Positions 1 through 9,204 of a stretch of DNA of 64,000 nucleotides are shown here, piece by piece. Position numbers and translations under genes: made by a program. Positions within the stretch are counted from its first letter, which is position 1; every line of letters starts with the position of its first letter. The notes beneath the pieces were generated by a model. That model saw only the letters and a list, made by a program, of their open reading frames with translations, had not been told where the DNA came from and ran no database searches. The DNA comes from Acetobacterium tundrae (GTDB lineage: Bacteria; Bacillota; Clostridia; Eubacteriales; Eubacteriaceae), in assembly GCF_008086615.1 (NCBI RefSeq), contig NZ_RXYB01000010.1, positions 51,079 to 115,078 of the forward strand, read 5' to 3'.

Positions 1-273
1 TTCACAGATTGGCGCGGTAAAATCTTCCGGGATAATGCTTTTTCCCGCTAGACACCAAACGTTAACCATTAAGGTACCAGCCGTTTTTCGTTCGGCATTA
101 GCGGTCCAGTCCATATAATAATCAGCCCGTGGGTACATTGTCTTCCCCCAGTTACTGTCCTGATCATTAGCAGCTTCTGCGTAAAACACAGCTGGGCCGC
201 TATTATAAGTTGCAAGATTGGTTTTCAGATAGTCAATTTCAATTAAACTGTTGTAGACTAATGCGTCAATCAT
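1..273 (-). CDS. phage head-tail or tail protein (3' end cut off)
   Basis: The frame is open from an ATG at 273 to the window edge, giving 91 residues of a longer protein. The start overlaps the stop of the upstream gene as ATGA, the usual sign of translational coupling in phage morphogenesis operons. The visible part is neutral, has several aromatic residues and no membrane segment or signal peptide. By position, directly after an HK97-gp10-like gene, a tail terminator or tail completion protein is expected, but no family motif is recognised. The real length is unknown because the window ends. Confidence 0.7.
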   Translation of the reverse strand, partial: MIDALVYNSLIEIDYLKTNLATYNSGPAVFYAEAANDQDSNWGKTMYPRADYYMDWTANAERKTAGTLMVNVWCLAGKSIIPEDFTAPICE

Positions 274-767
274 CGATAAGCCTCCCGATACAGTTCTTTA
301 ATCTTATTCAGGGCTTTTTTCTTTGACTGTTCCACATAGGGTCGCGGCGCTATTTTCAAGTGGTAGCTAACGTATTTTTTATTTTTCCCTCGTCGGGCTT
401 TTACCATTCCATCAAAGCCATCCTCCAATGTTGCTGCGTACTTCACGTTGGTCTCGGCGCCTGAAACAATAGTCATGCCATTATTGCCTTCGACCGTGTG
501 TTGGTACGGCAGGTGACTCAATCGCAGGGTGTTGCTTTTAACCGCCGGAGCTTCCCCGGGCGCCGAAGCGATGTGTTTGCCATATCGGCGCCCGGAGCGT
601 TTCCCGGCCAGAACCACGATGGTGGCGTTACGAATTTCAATAGGCACCTGGTTTTGGGCCCGTTGTCGCACTTGGTCCCGGATATCCTTTTCGATATCCC
701 GGGTTGATAATTTGATGTTGTTAGCTAATTCGTCAGGGGATATCTGGATTTTGATTTTCGTCGTCAT
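270..767 (-). CDS. HK97 gp10-like head-tail joining protein
   Basis: This 165-residue protein is rich in Lys and Arg. It has the layout of HK97 gp10/tail-completion proteins: an N-terminal helix, a region with RSGRRYGKHIASAPGEAP near residues 57-74, and a C-terminal APRPYVEQSKKKAL segment followed by a helix. In this family the APRPxx stretch near the end is characteristic. It would help join the tail tube to the filled capsid. The start at 767 has GAGGTGGAG just upstream and overlaps the 3' end of the preceding gene by 35 bases. The stop overlaps the next ATG. Confidence 0.75.
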   Translation of the reverse strand: MTTKIKIQISPDELANNIKLSTRDIEKDIRDQVRQRAQNQVPIEIRNATIVVLAGKRSGRRYGKHIASAPGEAPAVKSNTLRLSHLPYQHTVEGNNGMTIVSGAETNVKYAATLEDGFDGMVKARRGKNKKYVSYHLKIAPRPYVEQSKKKALNKIKELYREAYR

Positions 768-1107
768 TGCTCCACCTCACTCGCTTGCAATAAATAATTG
801 TAAAAAACCCAAGTGCCGACGGATCTGTTGCGCCTTGGACGTGATAGTTTTGGTACTGTTCATCAACTAGAATATCTTCGGCGATCACATTGCAAGTTCC
901 CCGAACCACGATTGTATTTGTGATTGGGTGATCCATTTGTTTCCACTCGTATTTTTCTTTTTGTGATGCTTCACTGATTGTTCCTTCAATTGATCCAATT
1001 TTTACGGCATCATAAACCACTCGGCCATTGGTTGCAGTGCTGTCTTTTCGCTTGACTGTGAATGACATGATTTGTTCACCAGGCACTAGAAAAAAAGGAG
1101 CATCCAT
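733..1107 (-). CDS. probable phage head-closure/stopper protein
   Basis: This is a 124-residue protein of unassigned family. The start chosen is the ATG at 1107, preceded by a GAGGGGG ribosome binding site and 4 bases after the stop of the upstream gene; a longer frame to 1227 would run back through that gene without a ribosome binding site. The sequence is mostly beta-prone with short charged turns, which fits the small barrel-like head-closure proteins found at this place in siphophage operons. The function is inferred from position only. Confidence 0.6.
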   Translation of the reverse strand: MDAPFFLVPGEQIMSFTVKRKDSTATNGRVVYDAVKIGSIEGTISEASQKEKYEWKQMDHPITNTIVVRGTCNVIAEDILVDEQYQNYHVQGATDPSALGFFTIIYCKRVRWSNDDENQNPDIP

Positions 1108-1111
1108 AAAA

Positions 1112-1531
1112 TTAAGCCCCCTCTTCTCCCGGCATGATGTCATGCATACCAAAACTGAAATAATGCAAACTATCCGTGGCATTACCCACATTGTCATTGA
1201 AGGCAACCACCGGAACAGTGCCACCATAGGCAGCAGCCATTTCTTTTTTTAGTTCCTGCCATTGAGTAAATCGTTGCGACAAGCTCAAACTCATACCTCC
1301 AGAAGAATAATCGTTCTGGAATGCCAGTTTATTCACGATCGCACAAACACATGCGTATTTCGCATTATTCCAATTGTCGGGATGTTTGCTGATAATCGCT
1401 GAATATTCCTCATCACATAAAGCACAAGTCTTTTTCCCACCATCAACAAAGGTGTCACCAATTTCCAGCCGCATGAGATCCATGCCTTCCACATCAAGTT
1501 TTCCTGGATCATAGGTGTAAGTTATTGCCAT
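1112..1531 (-). CDS. phage head-tail connector-like protein
   Basis: This 139-residue protein starts at an ATG that overlaps the previous stop (TAATG). It has an N-terminal strand-rich part, a CALCDEEY segment with a CxxC pair near residue 36, then helices with YACVCAIVNKLAFQ. The small helical fold and the position between capsid and tail-joining genes fit a connector (gp6/gp15-like) protein that binds the portal vertex. No diagnostic motif is visible, so the call rests on gene order. Confidence 0.6.
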   Translation of the reverse strand: MAITYTYDPGKLDVEGMDLMRLEIGDTFVDGGKKTCALCDEEYSAIISKHPDNWNNAKYACVCAIVNKLAFQNDYSSGGMSLSLSQRFTQWQELKKEMAAAYGGTVPVVAFNDNVGNATDSLHYFSFGMHDIMPGEEGA

Positions 1532-2007
1532 TAGGCTTCACCTACTTCCCCGCCTTCTTTTGGTGCTGCCACTTCGACCGGTGCCGGTGTCAATTCAGCA
1601 ATCTTTTTATCAATGGCATCTGTAACGCCTTTTCTGGTTTCCCTTGATTTAATGGCTGCCAAAACATCGAGGTTCGTAATTCCTGCTACAATTCCATTAG
1701 CTATGTCCGCATTCTCGACCCATGCCTGAAATACCAGATTGATTTCTTCAGGCGTTAAAAAGACGGCGGTTTTTGAGCCGTCGCCTGATTTACTGATGGT
1801 GATATCGATTTTTAATTCTGCTGCTGATACTGACATTAGCTGTAATGCCTCTCCGGAAATCATTGCATCTGGATTTTTGTTAATATGTCCAGAGTCAATC
1901 AAAGCTCTTTCTCTTCTTGGGTCTACTGCTTCAAAAGGGATTAAATCTCCAATTAAATACTTAATTCCCCTAAATATGCAGGGCCTGCCTGCTATATATC
2001 CTGCCAT
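1531..2007 (-). CDS. phage structural-region protein of unknown function
   Basis: This 158-residue protein begins MAGYIAGRPCIFRG and has an Ala/Pro/Glu-rich tail. The N-terminal 40 residues look like a small beta unit (FRGIKYLIGDLIPFEAVDPRRER), a pattern found in short proteins encoded just after phage capsid genes. The C-terminal half is helical and contains ITNLDVLAAIKSRETRKGVTDAI. The ATG has AGGAGG upstream. It may be a connector accessory or head-fibre-like protein; I do not recognise the family with certainty. Confidence 0.55.
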   Translation of the reverse strand: MAGYIAGRPCIFRGIKYLIGDLIPFEAVDPRRERALIDSGHINKNPDAMISGEALQLMSVSAAELKIDITISKSGDGSKTAVFLTPEEINLVFQAWVENADIANGIVAGITNLDVLAAIKSRETRKGVTDAIDKKIAELTPAPVEVAAPKEGGEVGEA

Positions 2008-2045
2008 GGCTTCCTCCTTTTCGTTAATTTATTACCTGATGGCAT

Positions 2046-3029
2046 TTATACGCATTGTGTTAAGAATACCGCCAAATCATCCCCTGTTTTCTTCATATCG
2101 GTTGACATTAAACCTTCGATGAATTCTGCATGTGTTCCGTCTTCACCAACCCATTGATCAACGTTGATATAGTTTCCGGTTCCAAGCATATCCCAGGTAA
2201 AGATATATCCAGCACTTGGCTCATCAACAGCTGGTGAGTCAGAAGCATAGCATAATAATGCGGATTTCGGATCACAGATGTACTGCATATCGGTTTGACC
2301 TAGTTTGCCAGCATTGTAAGTGGATTCTAAAACCGTGACTTCCTTTAATTCGAGAATTTCAGCCAATGCCTGAGTATTGACGATAGCTGGGTTTGGTGTT
2401 GAACCAGTATATTTCACACGCTCTACAATGGCCGGATGGCTTTTAAGTGCATTGTAAGATTCTGCTCCCAAGGCCAGTTTGTTTGGTTTTCTTCGACCGT
2501 TTTGTTTAATCTTTGTTTTTTGTGCATCGAAAAACTCAACCGGATCAAAGTTGGTATCACTGAATTTTAAAAATTGTTTTGCTGCATCGGCAACCGTTGC
2601 TGCACCGGTCATTTCATCTGTCCATATGCCAGTTTTAAAGAATTTTTTCGCAAACAGGAGATCTAAATGGTTGTTTAATTGCTCAGTCACAAATTTAACC
2701 TTAGCTCGGCGGGGATCCGCAACTCCTGGAGCATTTGACCGTTGATAGTTTAATGCACTGATCTGATCGATTCCGACGATAACCTGATCAACATTGCAGT
2801 TATAGGTTTCATCACTGATTCCGAATTGTGCAGGTGGCACTTTTCCAAATTGAGGTTTTGGTTGCACATTATCTCTGGCCAGATCTCCTTTGCTGAATTT
2901 ATAATAGCTGGCTGTCTGTAATTGTACTGGGCATATTGGGAAAATCGCTTTGGCAACATAATCCTCTAAAGCTTGGAAATAAGCCATAGACATGTTTGTT
3001 AAATAAATGTTTGATTTAAATTTTGGCAT
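2046..3029 (-). CDS. major capsid protein
   Basis: This 327-residue protein lies directly after a DUF2190-type cement protein and a scaffold-like protein, where the major capsid protein of many siphophages and myophages lies. The N-terminus reads KFKSNIYLTNMSMAYFQ; the middle contains LALGAESYNALKSHPAIVER and the C-terminal part YICDPKSALLCYASDSPAVDEPS, a sequence style typical of HK97-fold major capsid proteins of the Mu-gpT/BPP-1-like kind. The length is normal. The ATG has GGAGG upstream. It would form the icosahedral shell. Confidence 0.8.
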   Translation of the reverse strand: MPKFKSNIYLTNMSMAYFQALEDYVAKAIFPICPVQLQTASYYKFSKGDLARDNVQPKPQFGKVPPAQFGISDETYNCNVDQVIVGIDQISALNYQRSNAPGVADPRRAKVKFVTEQLNNHLDLLFAKKFFKTGIWTDEMTGAATVADAAKQFLKFSDTNFDPVEFFDAQKTKIKQNGRRKPNKLALGAESYNALKSHPAIVERVKYTGSTPNPAIVNTQALAEILELKEVTVLESTYNAGKLGQTDMQYICDPKSALLCYASDSPAVDEPSAGYIFTWDMLGTGNYINVDQWVGEDGTHAEFIEGLMSTDMKKTGDDLAVFLTQCV

Positions 3030-3042
3030 TTGTCATTCCTCC

Positions 3043-3444
3043 TTATACTACAGCTGGCTTGTAGCCTGCTTTTACGATTTGAATTTTGATGATCTCTCCA
3101 GCTGCCGCCGCTGCTTCCAGGGCAATCGCTAAAATAAATTTTCCGGCGGTTGCGGTAATGGCTTTGCCGGCTGTGTCTGCGGTTAATTCAGCACCTTTTG
3201 CAACGGCTGCGCCTGCGGTCCATAACCCAATGTCCTTCACCTGAATGTCAACACGTTCACCGGATTCCACAGTGTCCCCGTTTGTAATAACGAAAATTCC
3301 AACCGGTGCAATAGTTCCTGCGGCTATTTTCACATTACCGTTTGAATCATATTCTGCTGCCAATGTTCCTGGGCTTGTTAATGCCGATGCTGCTGCTTCT
3401 GAAATAGTTGCACTATCATTAATTTGTGTAGTCTGATATCCCAT
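3043..3444 (-). CDS. DUF2190-type capsid cement/decoration protein
   Basis: This 133-residue protein is very rich in Ala, Gly, Thr and Val and predicted to be nearly all beta. It contains the repeated small-residue pattern of DUF2190 capsid cement proteins (for example GERVDIQVKDIGLWTAGAAV near residues 62-81, and KGAELTADTAGKAI). Such proteins sit on the outside of the HK97-fold shell and stabilise it. It is encoded between the scaffold-like gene and the major capsid gene, the expected place. A GGAGGTG ribosome binding site precedes the ATG. Confidence 0.8.
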   Translation of the reverse strand: MGYQTTQINDSATISEAAASALTSPGTLAAEYDSNGNVKIAAGTIAPVGIFVITNGDTVESGERVDIQVKDIGLWTAGAAVAKGAELTADTAGKAITATAGKFILAIALEAAAAAGEIIKIQIVKAGYKPAVV

Positions 3445-3447
3445 TTT

Positions 3448-4713
3448 TTACACCTCCTTATTTATTGTTTTATCGTATTCTTCTTTTAATTCAGGGTTTG
3501 AGTCAAAAACCTTATCAATTGCCTCAAAGCGACTAATTTCAGGGTTCTTTTCCATGACTTCATTGGCTTTCTTTTCAATGGCAGTCATACCCGGAATAGC
3601 ATGACCGGATTTCCCGATTTCATCAAATAAGCCCGATTTCTCAACGGCTGATTTGCTGGCATCTAATATTTCAATCATGTTGGTATAAGCTGTTTCGTCA
3701 GCGGATTTCAGGCTTTTCAAAACAGGGAATAACTCATCGGCTTTTTTACCGATCATTTCGTAGCCTTTGGCCACTTCCATTAATTCTTTGTCGTCCGATG
3801 CATCAGCTCTCTTTCGTAAATAGTCGAGTTCTTGCGCAACTGCATCTGGAAGGCCTTTATAGATATCTTCTTTTTCTTCCTCTGCACTTTTTTTAACTTT
3901 TTTCTTGTCTTCCAATGCTTTTGCATCGGCATCTTCTTTTTTCTTCTTAGCAGCCTCAGCAGTTACATCTTCATCATCTGTTGCTCCGCAATTTTTACCA
4001 ACTGTTGAATCATCCTTAGTGTTGTATTTAGCTACTAAGGCATCATAAGCAGCGCGGTCCTCTTTGCTCATTTTTGTCAAATCCATACTTTCTTCCTCCG
4101 TTTCATTTTTTTGGTTATTGGATTTATTTATCTGTTCATCCAGCCATAATTTTGCTGATTTAAACACCTTGTGATAATCAGGATGGATTTCTTCGACGCT
4201 TTTAGCGACATCGTCCTGAACCTGACCTTTTGCCCAATATTCGATTGCATTGGACGTAAGATTGAAATAATCTTGGAGATTGCTTAACATCACGTCCTGC
4301 TTATTTGCAATTTCTTTATCCTCCATAATTGAAATCATTGACTCACTCATGCCGTATCCATTCATACGGATTGCATCAATCACTTTATCGAGTGAAACAT
4401 TATCTTTGAAAAGTGTGGCGGATTTTTCTACATCATTGGAGTTTTTATCCATACTCTCATCGTCATTTGCCATGCCAAATGCTTTTGCCAGATATTCAAA
4501 TACTTTTTTGATAGACCTTTTTTTAGCAGGAATGAATTCATCATCTCCGGCATCTTTCATCTCTTTGTCTTCTAAATTTTCTTCATCCTGACCATCGGCA
4601 GGCATCTTTGCTGGATCCTCGCTTTTAAAGATCATCACATTTGCTTCAGGATTCGCCCCATTGTCGACAAAATCGACTTTTGTAATCTTTAAATTTTCAA
4701 GTTTAGTTGCCAT
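3448..4713 (-). CDS. phage scaffold-like protein, coiled-coil
   Basis: This 421-residue protein is acidic and lysine-rich, with long low-complexity Glu/Lys/Asp stretches and predicted coiled coil from about residue 210 to 330. The N-terminal ITKVDFVDNGANPEANVMIF motif (residues 9-28) is the short conserved head seen on XkdF-type head maturation/scaffold proteins. It most likely acts as the internal scaffold for capsid assembly and is destroyed by the protease encoded upstream. The start has a GGAGGCC ribosome binding site and lies just after a terminator at about 4.75 kb, so it may have its own promoter or depend on read-through. Confidence 0.65.
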   Translation of the reverse strand: MATKLENLKITKVDFVDNGANPEANVMIFKSEDPAKMPADGQDEENLEDKEMKDAGDDEFIPAKKRSIKKVFEYLAKAFGMANDDESMDKNSNDVEKSATLFKDNVSLDKVIDAIRMNGYGMSESMISIMEDKEIANKQDVMLSNLQDYFNLTSNAIEYWAKGQVQDDVAKSVEEIHPDYHKVFKSAKLWLDEQINKSNNQKNETEEESMDLTKMSKEDRAAYDALVAKYNTKDDSTVGKNCGATDDEDVTAEAAKKKKEDADAKALEDKKKVKKSAEEEKEDIYKGLPDAVAQELDYLRKRADASDDKELMEVAKGYEMIGKKADELFPVLKSLKSADETAYTNMIEILDASKSAVEKSGLFDEIGKSGHAIPGMTAIEKKANEVMEKNPEISRFEAIDKVFDSNPELKEEYDKTINKEV

Positions 4714-4742
4714 TTCGGCCTCCTTCCTTTGATTTTACGCAT

Positions 4743-4766
4743 AAAAAAAAGACGAATAGTCGTCTT
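4743..4766 (-). terminator. Rho-independent terminator
   Basis: A 7-bp perfect stem (AAGACGA/TCGTCTT) with a 4-base loop is followed on the minus strand by eight T. It lies between the XkdF-like protease gene and the scaffold-like gene, so it would partly separate portal/protease from capsid expression. Confidence 0.75.
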
Positions 4767-4822
4767 ATTCTGCCGTTATTTTATTCTACATAGCGTCCTC
4801 CTTTCCGACAGATACCTAGTTC

Positions 4823-5233
4823 TTATACCGGGATCCGCTGTGCCTGGCCTTCAATGCTGAACATATTGTATTGTCCGCTTTTGACTTTTTGCCAGACACT
4901 GTCGTCGGTCACTTTGAACCCAATCCACCAGCCACATTCCGGGATGATTCCCTTTGGAATTCCCAAGGCACTGACCTTTTCGTCAGTGAATACCATGCTT
5001 TCAATTAAAACGGCGCAATCGCCGCGCTGGTGCATTTCTCCACCTTCCCGGTATAATTCAACAAATTGATAAGCTGCTTGTTCAAGAACATCGGGTTCGA
5101 TGATATCATGCTGCTTATCCTCGATCACAACACCGCCTGCGTTTATAGCGATATTTGCCCATCCAAAGGCTAAATGTTTATCTTCATCGGTTTGGGATAT
5201 CGCGAAATTTCCCTTTACTATTTGTGTCTCCAT
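4823..5233 (-). CDS. XkdF-like phage head maturation protease
   Basis: This 136-residue protein starts at the ATG at 5233, which has AAAGGAAG upstream; a longer frame would run into the MuF gene. The pattern FGWANIAINAGGVVIEDKQHDII followed by YREGGEMHQRGDCAVLIESMVF near residues 48-75 is typical of the PBSX XkdF family (putative phage serine protease that processes prohead proteins). GMHQR-type His and a following Ser fit the catalytic pair, though I cannot prove activity. It acts on the scaffold during capsid maturation. Gene order portal, MuF, protease, scaffold, cement, capsid matches. Confidence 0.7.
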   Translation of the reverse strand: METQIVKGNFAISQTDEDKHLAFGWANIAINAGGVVIEDKQHDIIEPDVLEQAAYQFVELYREGGEMHQRGDCAVLIESMVFTDEKVSALGIPKGIIPECGWWIGFKVTDDSVWQKVKSGQYNMFSIEGQAQRIPV

Positions 5234-5246
5234 AGACTTCCTTTCG

Positions 5247-6230
5247 TTAATAATGATATGTGCAGGCACACTTGCATTTAACATGTGCATGCCCATCCAC
5301 TTCTGTTTCTCTTCCTCCCTCGATGGTGTAATATCCGTCGTGGTGGGTGATAAAACCGCCGATACGGAAGTGGTCATCCAACTTTATAGTTATTCCATTT
5401 AAAGCCCCGCATTCCTCACATACGAGTTCAGTTCCAGCAGTTACCCATGTCTTGACGTTAAGCTTCATAACACCCTGATCAACTGCCTGATGCATCGCTT
5501 CCTGAACGCCAGTCTTATAAGCCAAGGCAATTTCATTTTCGGCAATCATTTGAGCTCGATAACGCTGCTGTTTTTCAGCATATTTAAGGGCAGCTTCCCT
5601 GGCTTTCGACTCTGCCTCCGCTTCTGTTATCTTTGGATTGTCTTTTGTCAGTTGCGCTTTAACATGGGCATAATAGTTGGCATTTGCTTTTTGTTGAGGT
5701 GCATTGAGGCCAATTGTTGGACGTATTGCTTTTGCAAGTTCATCTGCGGTAAATTCTCCAGTTGTCACGCGCTCAGTTAGGGATGCAATAGCATCTTTTT
5801 GTTGATCCGTTACTTTGGTAATGAGATCAGCGGTTCGTGTTTGTGTAAATCTTTTGACATTATCGCTGAAATTATCCCATTTGAAATCTTTGAGGTCTTC
5901 CTGGTTAATTGATGCCTGGTCCATGGATTCACGCCATGCTGGAAGGATAATGTCTGTGATCAATTGGCTGTAGGCTTGTCGCCATTCATCAATTTTTGAT
6001 TCATCCAAATTTCCGGACAGGAATGCATCCCGAAGGTCTTCATAGCTGATGATATCCTGCATCGCTCGAAATCGTCCAACCAAAAACTTAATAAGCGCCG
6101 GTGAGTCGGTATTGATGCATTCATCTAATTGCTCCAATGCCTTTATGCCCTCCGCACTCATCTGGCTTTTCGTGATCGATTCGCGCTGTATATTACGCCT
6201 GTTCGTCTTGATTATCCGTATTCGGCTCAT
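5247..6230 (-). CDS. phage minor head protein (SPP1 gp7/MuF family)
   Basis: This 327-residue protein follows the portal gene and overlaps it by 38 bases, as minor head genes often do. The long helical N-terminal region contains coiled-coil prone segments (for example around residues 195-225). The C-terminal part has the MuF pattern: IAENEIALAYKTGVQEAM, then CEECGALNG and a final HAHVKCKCACTYHY with conserved Cys and His, where family members read HPNCRC. It would sit inside the head near the portal and may travel with the DNA. The start at 6230 lies within the portal 3' end. Confidence 0.8.
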   Translation of the reverse strand: MSRIRIIKTNRRNIQRESITKSQMSAEGIKALEQLDECINTDSPALIKFLVGRFRAMQDIISYEDLRDAFLSGNLDESKIDEWRQAYSQLITDIILPAWRESMDQASINQEDLKDFKWDNFSDNVKRFTQTRTADLITKVTDQQKDAIASLTERVTTGEFTADELAKAIRPTIGLNAPQQKANANYYAHVKAQLTKDNPKITEAEAESKAREAALKYAEKQQRYRAQMIAENEIALAYKTGVQEAMHQAVDQGVMKLNVKTWVTAGTELVCEECGALNGITIKLDDHFRIGGFITHHDGYYTIEGGRETEVDGHAHVKCKCACTYHY

Positions 6231-7539
6231 CTCGTTTCTCCTTTGGATCTTGTTCAGGCTGCTGTTGCGGTTGCAGTGGTTTCGCCGTTTTCAACGAAGC
6301 TTCCGGCAAATGTGCTGCATCACGAAGATATTCCTCCAAATCCGCATCTGGTGTAATTACACCGATTCCTGCCATATCTTTTACAAATGTCGACAATGTT
6401 ACCAAATCCGGGCTTTCAATATCGCTATGGTCCAGACAAGGATAATCAGTTATACCGTCAAATTTTGGGCTGTTCAGATCAATTAGTTTTGGAATTGCAT
6501 TATTAGTGAATTCCTCGCAGATGATGTCAATATAAGTTCCCAATGCCACCCCGAATAGATCTGTCTTATCACTTGATAAAGCAAAGCTTCCAACATTTTG
6601 ATGACCTAACAAAATAAAATCAGCTAGACACGTCATAGCAATACGTGAATCGTATCGTTCAATGATTTGTGTCGTGTCAAAGTTCCTTCGACCTCCAGTG
6701 GAAAGCAATTGCAAATCCCAACCAAATGGCAATACAATCCCTTCCTGGCTATCTCTGCGAATATTGCATACAATGCTTTTAGCTTCTGCAATTCCTGCAT
6801 TGTAATTCTTTTCTCCCAAAATCATTTTGTCGAAGTTCTCAGGTAATTTCATAACCGGCAAACCGGCAAGATCCCGTTCAATACCAACACCCTCAATTTC
6901 TTCAATGCGTTTCTTGTAATACCATGAGCGATAGCAATTTCGAAGAATACTTTTTCCTTCAGGATTATCTTTTCTGGATTCTGTTCTAAATAATAAAAGC
7001 CGCTCCTTGGGGATAGTGATAACCCCATAATCTGGCGGCGGCATTTGTGATAGTCCAATAACGTTGTCGGTATGTTCCTCATATTCCCACTGATAAAGCG
7101 TTTCCTGGGCTCTTATTGGTATCTTTTCCCAACCAATTAACCCATCATTGTATTTACTTTTCTTCTTGGGGTCTTTACTTCGCCCTAATCGGCGTTTATA
7201 AACAAGCTCATGGGCGCTCCATCCGTAAACAAGAAATGATAAGATCTCGCTGATTGTGTCTGTCCATGTGCTTCCATTCATATCATCCATGCATTCCGTA
7301 ATGAAATCGGCAGCTTCTTTATCTTTTTGCGAATTACCGCTTGGCTTAATAACCCAATCAACTTGGCGAATCAGCATCTTAATTGTGAATATGATTGCTC
7401 CGATGACGGCATCATTTTCAGACATTTCTTTATAGACTTTAATGCCTTTTTTCCCCTGAAGCTCTTTTAGAAACTCTTCACTTATAAACCCTTGCCATCG
7501 TTCCTGACCAATCCGGCCATACTCATCAAATACACTCAT
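6193..7539 (-). CDS. phage portal protein (DUF935/Mu gp29-like)
   Basis: This 448-residue protein is placed between TerL and the MuF gene. It carries portal features of the DUF935 group: VGAIIFTIKMLIRQVDWVIKP near the N-terminus, FLVYGWSAHELVYKRR near residue 105, RLLLFRTESRKDNPEGKSILRNCY in the middle (the conserved DNPxGxSxLR motif), and a Pro/Gln-rich tail. The portal is the dodecameric ring through which DNA enters and leaves. The start used is the ATG at 7539, with a strong AAAGGAGG before it, rather than an upstream frame extension. Confidence 0.85.
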   Translation of the reverse strand: MSVFDEYGRIGQERWQGFISEEFLKELQGKKGIKVYKEMSENDAVIGAIIFTIKMLIRQVDWVIKPSGNSQKDKEAADFITECMDDMNGSTWTDTISEILSFLVYGWSAHELVYKRRLGRSKDPKKKSKYNDGLIGWEKIPIRAQETLYQWEYEEHTDNVIGLSQMPPPDYGVITIPKERLLLFRTESRKDNPEGKSILRNCYRSWYYKKRIEEIEGVGIERDLAGLPVMKLPENFDKMILGEKNYNAGIAEAKSIVCNIRRDSQEGIVLPFGWDLQLLSTGGRRNFDTTQIIERYDSRIAMTCLADFILLGHQNVGSFALSSDKTDLFGVALGTYIDIICEEFTNNAIPKLIDLNSPKFDGITDYPCLDHSDIESPDLVTLSTFVKDMAGIGVITPDADLEEYLRDAAHLPEASLKTAKPLQPQQQPEQDPKEKRDEPNTDNQDEQA

Positions 7540-7578
7540 TAAATCCTCCTTTCCTGAAAAAAACATAAGGTTGTCTGC

Positions 7579-7776
7579 TTAGTATTTTAATGGTTGATGC
7601 CTATTTGTTTTTGGCATATACGAATATGGAACAATTGTTTCATTTCCCATATCGTCTCTCTTGACCGCGAATGAATCCACAGTGGTTTCAAACTTTAAGA
7701 CCCCATCAAATTCGAGTTCTTTTCCATCCGAAGTCGTTACATAAATTTTTCCGGGTTTAACTTCTACATTTTGCAT
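7579..7776 (-). CDS. small phage protein of unknown function
   Basis: This 65-residue protein lies between terL and the portal gene. The start at 7776 follows GGAGAGG and comes 5 bases after the terL stop. The protein is beta-prone (KPGKIYVTTSDGKELEFDG) and has no cysteines or membrane segment. Short proteins in this slot are common in PBSX-like phages, but I do not recognise this one. Confidence 0.6.
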   Translation of the reverse strand: MQNVEVKPGKIYVTTSDGKELEFDGVLKFETTVDSFAVKRDDMGNETIVPYSYMPKTNRHQPLKY

Positions 7777-7780
7777 TGTT

Positions 7781-9202
7781 TTATCCTCTCCAATAACTTT
7801 CTTTTGATAGATCACTTAAATCCGGCAGCATTGATACTTGAGATTCTCCGATCTCGTTAAAGCCATTAGCAGAAGCATCAACCATATCTTTTAATTTACC
7901 TTCCGGAAAGTTGTCCATCTGTTTAAGGTAGGCTTCTGTCCAATCAGCCATCAATATATCAACATTCCCGGCTTGCCATTGTGCTGCCAATCCTTCGGCT
8001 CGTGTTACCTTATCACCCGATTCACGCTTTGCCACAACGTCAAAACCAGACAAAAGCTTAATATACTGCTCTGCCTGGTCCTTTCCAGCTTGCCCTGGAT
8101 CCTGTGATATTCTTGTTCGCACACGTTTATATTTATCTCTATCAAGTATGGCTGTATTTTTAACCGTATTTCTGACGTCTGATGCACTCATTGCTCGGTC
8201 GATCACATCACCAATAATAAAGCGTCCTGATCGTGTTTTACCAATCAAAACGCCTGCTGTATGGGCCGGGCCGGTATTATTCTTTTTGCTTTCGGCTTTG
8301 TCTTCAGTCGCTGCCATATCCCATGCTCTTATCCATCGTATAACATCAGAAGGCAGCACATCAATAAGGTTCGCTTTTCCAGAAGGAAAGATAAGCCCTG
8401 CTGCTGGTCGGATCTTCCAGTTTCCTTCCAGGAGCCGTTCACGTTCAACTAAAGACAGTGCTTTTAAGTTGGACATGTACCCTGGATCCGCTTTCATGAG
8501 AATCTGATTATCTGATAGTTTCGAAGCAATAAAAGTAACGGTTTTAACATCCTCTAAATCTATTTCATCATTAACCAGTTCTTCCGGGGAATCTCCCCAG
8601 ATAATTTCACCTGCTAAACGCGCCATATATCGGATCTTCCCGCTTCTTTCTAGGATGGCATAACCAGTATCCTGGTCAATCCACCATGAAATAAAATCAG
8701 CAACCCACGAATCTACATCAGGATTTGTCGTTGCCCGTACATAAGGCCTCACGCCGCATACACTACGATTACGAGAGAGCATATAAAAAAACTGTGATTG
8801 GGAAAAATGTGTTAATTCATCAAAGGCGATCAGCGGAATCTGACTGCCCTGCCACGAGAGCACGTCTTTTTCCAGTTGCATATGTGAAAAAGATACTTTT
8901 GCGCCACTTGGAAAATTCCATGTTGCTGTCGGCGTTTGTTTACTGATTCCACCTATTAATGGATATATAGCCATGGATGTGTCCCATAACCCGCCTTCTG
9001 CCATGATCTGATTGGCGTTCTTACGGAAGACAACGGCTCCAAAGCCAGGGTTATTGATATGACGAATTGGTTCAAGAAGTAGGGCATATGATTTACCACC
9101 ACCAGCTGCACCGCCATAGATGCAAATGTCAGCGCTCGTTGATAAAAGCGCCTCTTGTGGCCCCGGTTGTGGACCAATTCTGATTACTTCTTCTCCCTTC
9201 AT
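7781..9202 (-). CDS. terL: terminase large subunit (DNA-packaging ATPase/nuclease)
   Basis: This 473-residue protein has the packaging ATPase domain first: Walker A GGAAGGGKS at residues 30-38, Walker B IAFDE at 125-129 and the following coupling region RATTNPD near 157. The C-terminal nuclease of the RNase H fold begins with IRAWDMAATEDK (Asp295), with SQDPGQAGK near residue 356 as a further conserved nuclease stretch. It is the motor that pumps genome DNA through the portal and cuts concatemers. The length is usual for the PBSX/XtmB-like group. It starts 2 bases after terS, so the two are co-translated. Confidence 0.93.
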   Translation of the reverse strand: MKGEEVIRIGPQPGPQEALLSTSADICIYGGAAGGGKSYALLLEPIRHINNPGFGAVVFRKNANQIMAEGGLWDTSMAIYPLIGGISKQTPTATWNFPSGAKVSFSHMQLEKDVLSWQGSQIPLIAFDELTHFSQSQFFYMLSRNRSVCGVRPYVRATTNPDVDSWVADFISWWIDQDTGYAILERSGKIRYMARLAGEIIWGDSPEELVNDEIDLEDVKTVTFIASKLSDNQILMKADPGYMSNLKALSLVERERLLEGNWKIRPAAGLIFPSGKANLIDVLPSDVIRWIRAWDMAATEDKAESKKNNTGPAHTAGVLIGKTRSGRFIIGDVIDRAMSASDVRNTVKNTAILDRDKYKRVRTRISQDPGQAGKDQAEQYIKLLSGFDVVAKRESGDKVTRAEGLAAQWQAGNVDILMADWTEAYLKQMDNFPEGKLKDMVDASANGFNEIGESQVSMLPDLSDLSKESYWRG

Positions 9203-9204
9203 TG

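Noticed and set aside
8148..8507. 119-codon plus-strand frame inside terL
   Set aside because: It lies fully opposite a certain terminase gene and has no ribosome binding site or recognisable product.
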